A stretch of DNA of 46,903 nt from Clostridia bacterium (GTDB lineage: Bacteria > Bacillota > Clostridia > Lachnospirales > Lachnospiraceae): NCBI GenBank assembly GCA_910575725.1, contig CAJTFE010000039.1, positions 1 to 46,903 of the forward strand. The letters run 5' to 3'. The first letter of the stretch is position 1, and each line of letters opens with the position of its first letter. Both the position numbers and the translations under genes were made by a program. The notes under the pieces are model-generated. The model ran no database searches and had not been told where the DNA came from. It saw nothing but the letters and a program-made list of their open reading frames with translations. Of this stretch, positions 46,794 through 46,903 are shown in pieces.

Positions 46794-46903
46794 CAATGTC
46801 ATTAAGTTAAACAAGGCTTGTCAGAGGAACCCTGCCATAAATCAGCCATATATTGTGATGATATGAGGATTCTGTTAGCTGTCAGAAGTTCTATAAGCTG
46901 ATC

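Noticed and set aside
1..46903. tRNA or rRNA genes
   Set aside because: No T-loop (GGTTCGAATCC-like) sequences with a matching acceptor stem and no rRNA-like stretches were noticed on either strand; a tRNAscan run would settle it.

Overview
The window looks like a chromosomal segment of a Clostridia gut bacterium, most likely a Lachnospiraceae. This is inferred from AGGAGG-type ribosome sites and sigma-A promoters, lipoprotein signals, the DUF5716/DUF5717 gene pair, a Tn1549-type conjugative-element relic, tnpV, and an IS1182-like element. No rRNA, tRNA or CRISPR array was seen. All calls come from reading the sequence; none has been checked against a database.

Layout. 1-4.2 kb is a graveyard of mobile and transport genes: a pcfB stub, a DUF5348 gene and a replication-initiator-like gene from a conjugative element; a bacitracin/lantibiotic-type ABC transporter collapsed by deletion; a DUF4143 ATPase remnant; and a second ABC ATPase remnant on the other strand. 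4.2-12.3 kb holds two tandem 173-bp structured repeats in front of an ECF sigma factor, then a run of small genes (DUF2461, DHFR-like, DUF1801, DUF3788, DUF2200, GNAT), a class D beta-lactamase lipoprotein, an HD hydrolase and glnS. A MocR-type regulator (12.5-13.9 kb) follows. 14.2-20.4 kb is one operon: PTS EIIC, EIIB, SorC regulator, a leaderless aryl-sulfate sulfotransferase, thioredoxin reductase and thioredoxin. 20.4-25.3 kb carries a LiaF-like protein, Maf, two HAD phosphatases and a PpiC lipoprotein. After an oppositely oriented aminotransferase, 26.6-31.1 kb holds DUF5717, DUF5716 and a TPR-like gene. DUF5716 reads as a divergent lid-less Hsp70, so the trio may be an undescribed chaperone-like system.

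31.2-35.6 kb is a second mobile patch: an IS1182-like element, an XRE/TPR regulator, tnpV and an Rpn-type nuclease. 36-45.9 kb is a divergent DeoR regulator plus a seven-gene carbohydrate operon (RbsBAC-like ABC importer, D-2-hydroxyacid dehydrogenase, FGGY kinase, class II aldolase, mannitol-1-phosphate-dehydrogenase-like enzyme). The window ends with a PIN-domain toxin and its putative antitoxin.

The most unusual non-coding signal is a family of 104-nt hairpin elements. They have a conserved inner core, site-specific outer arms that still pair perfectly or nearly so, and a conserved tail (GCGGAACTGGAA) that runs straight into the Shine-Dalgarno of the next gene. Full units sit before the EIIB and LiaF-like genes. 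Tail-only or core-less versions sit before three more genes, including DUF5716 and its TPR partner.
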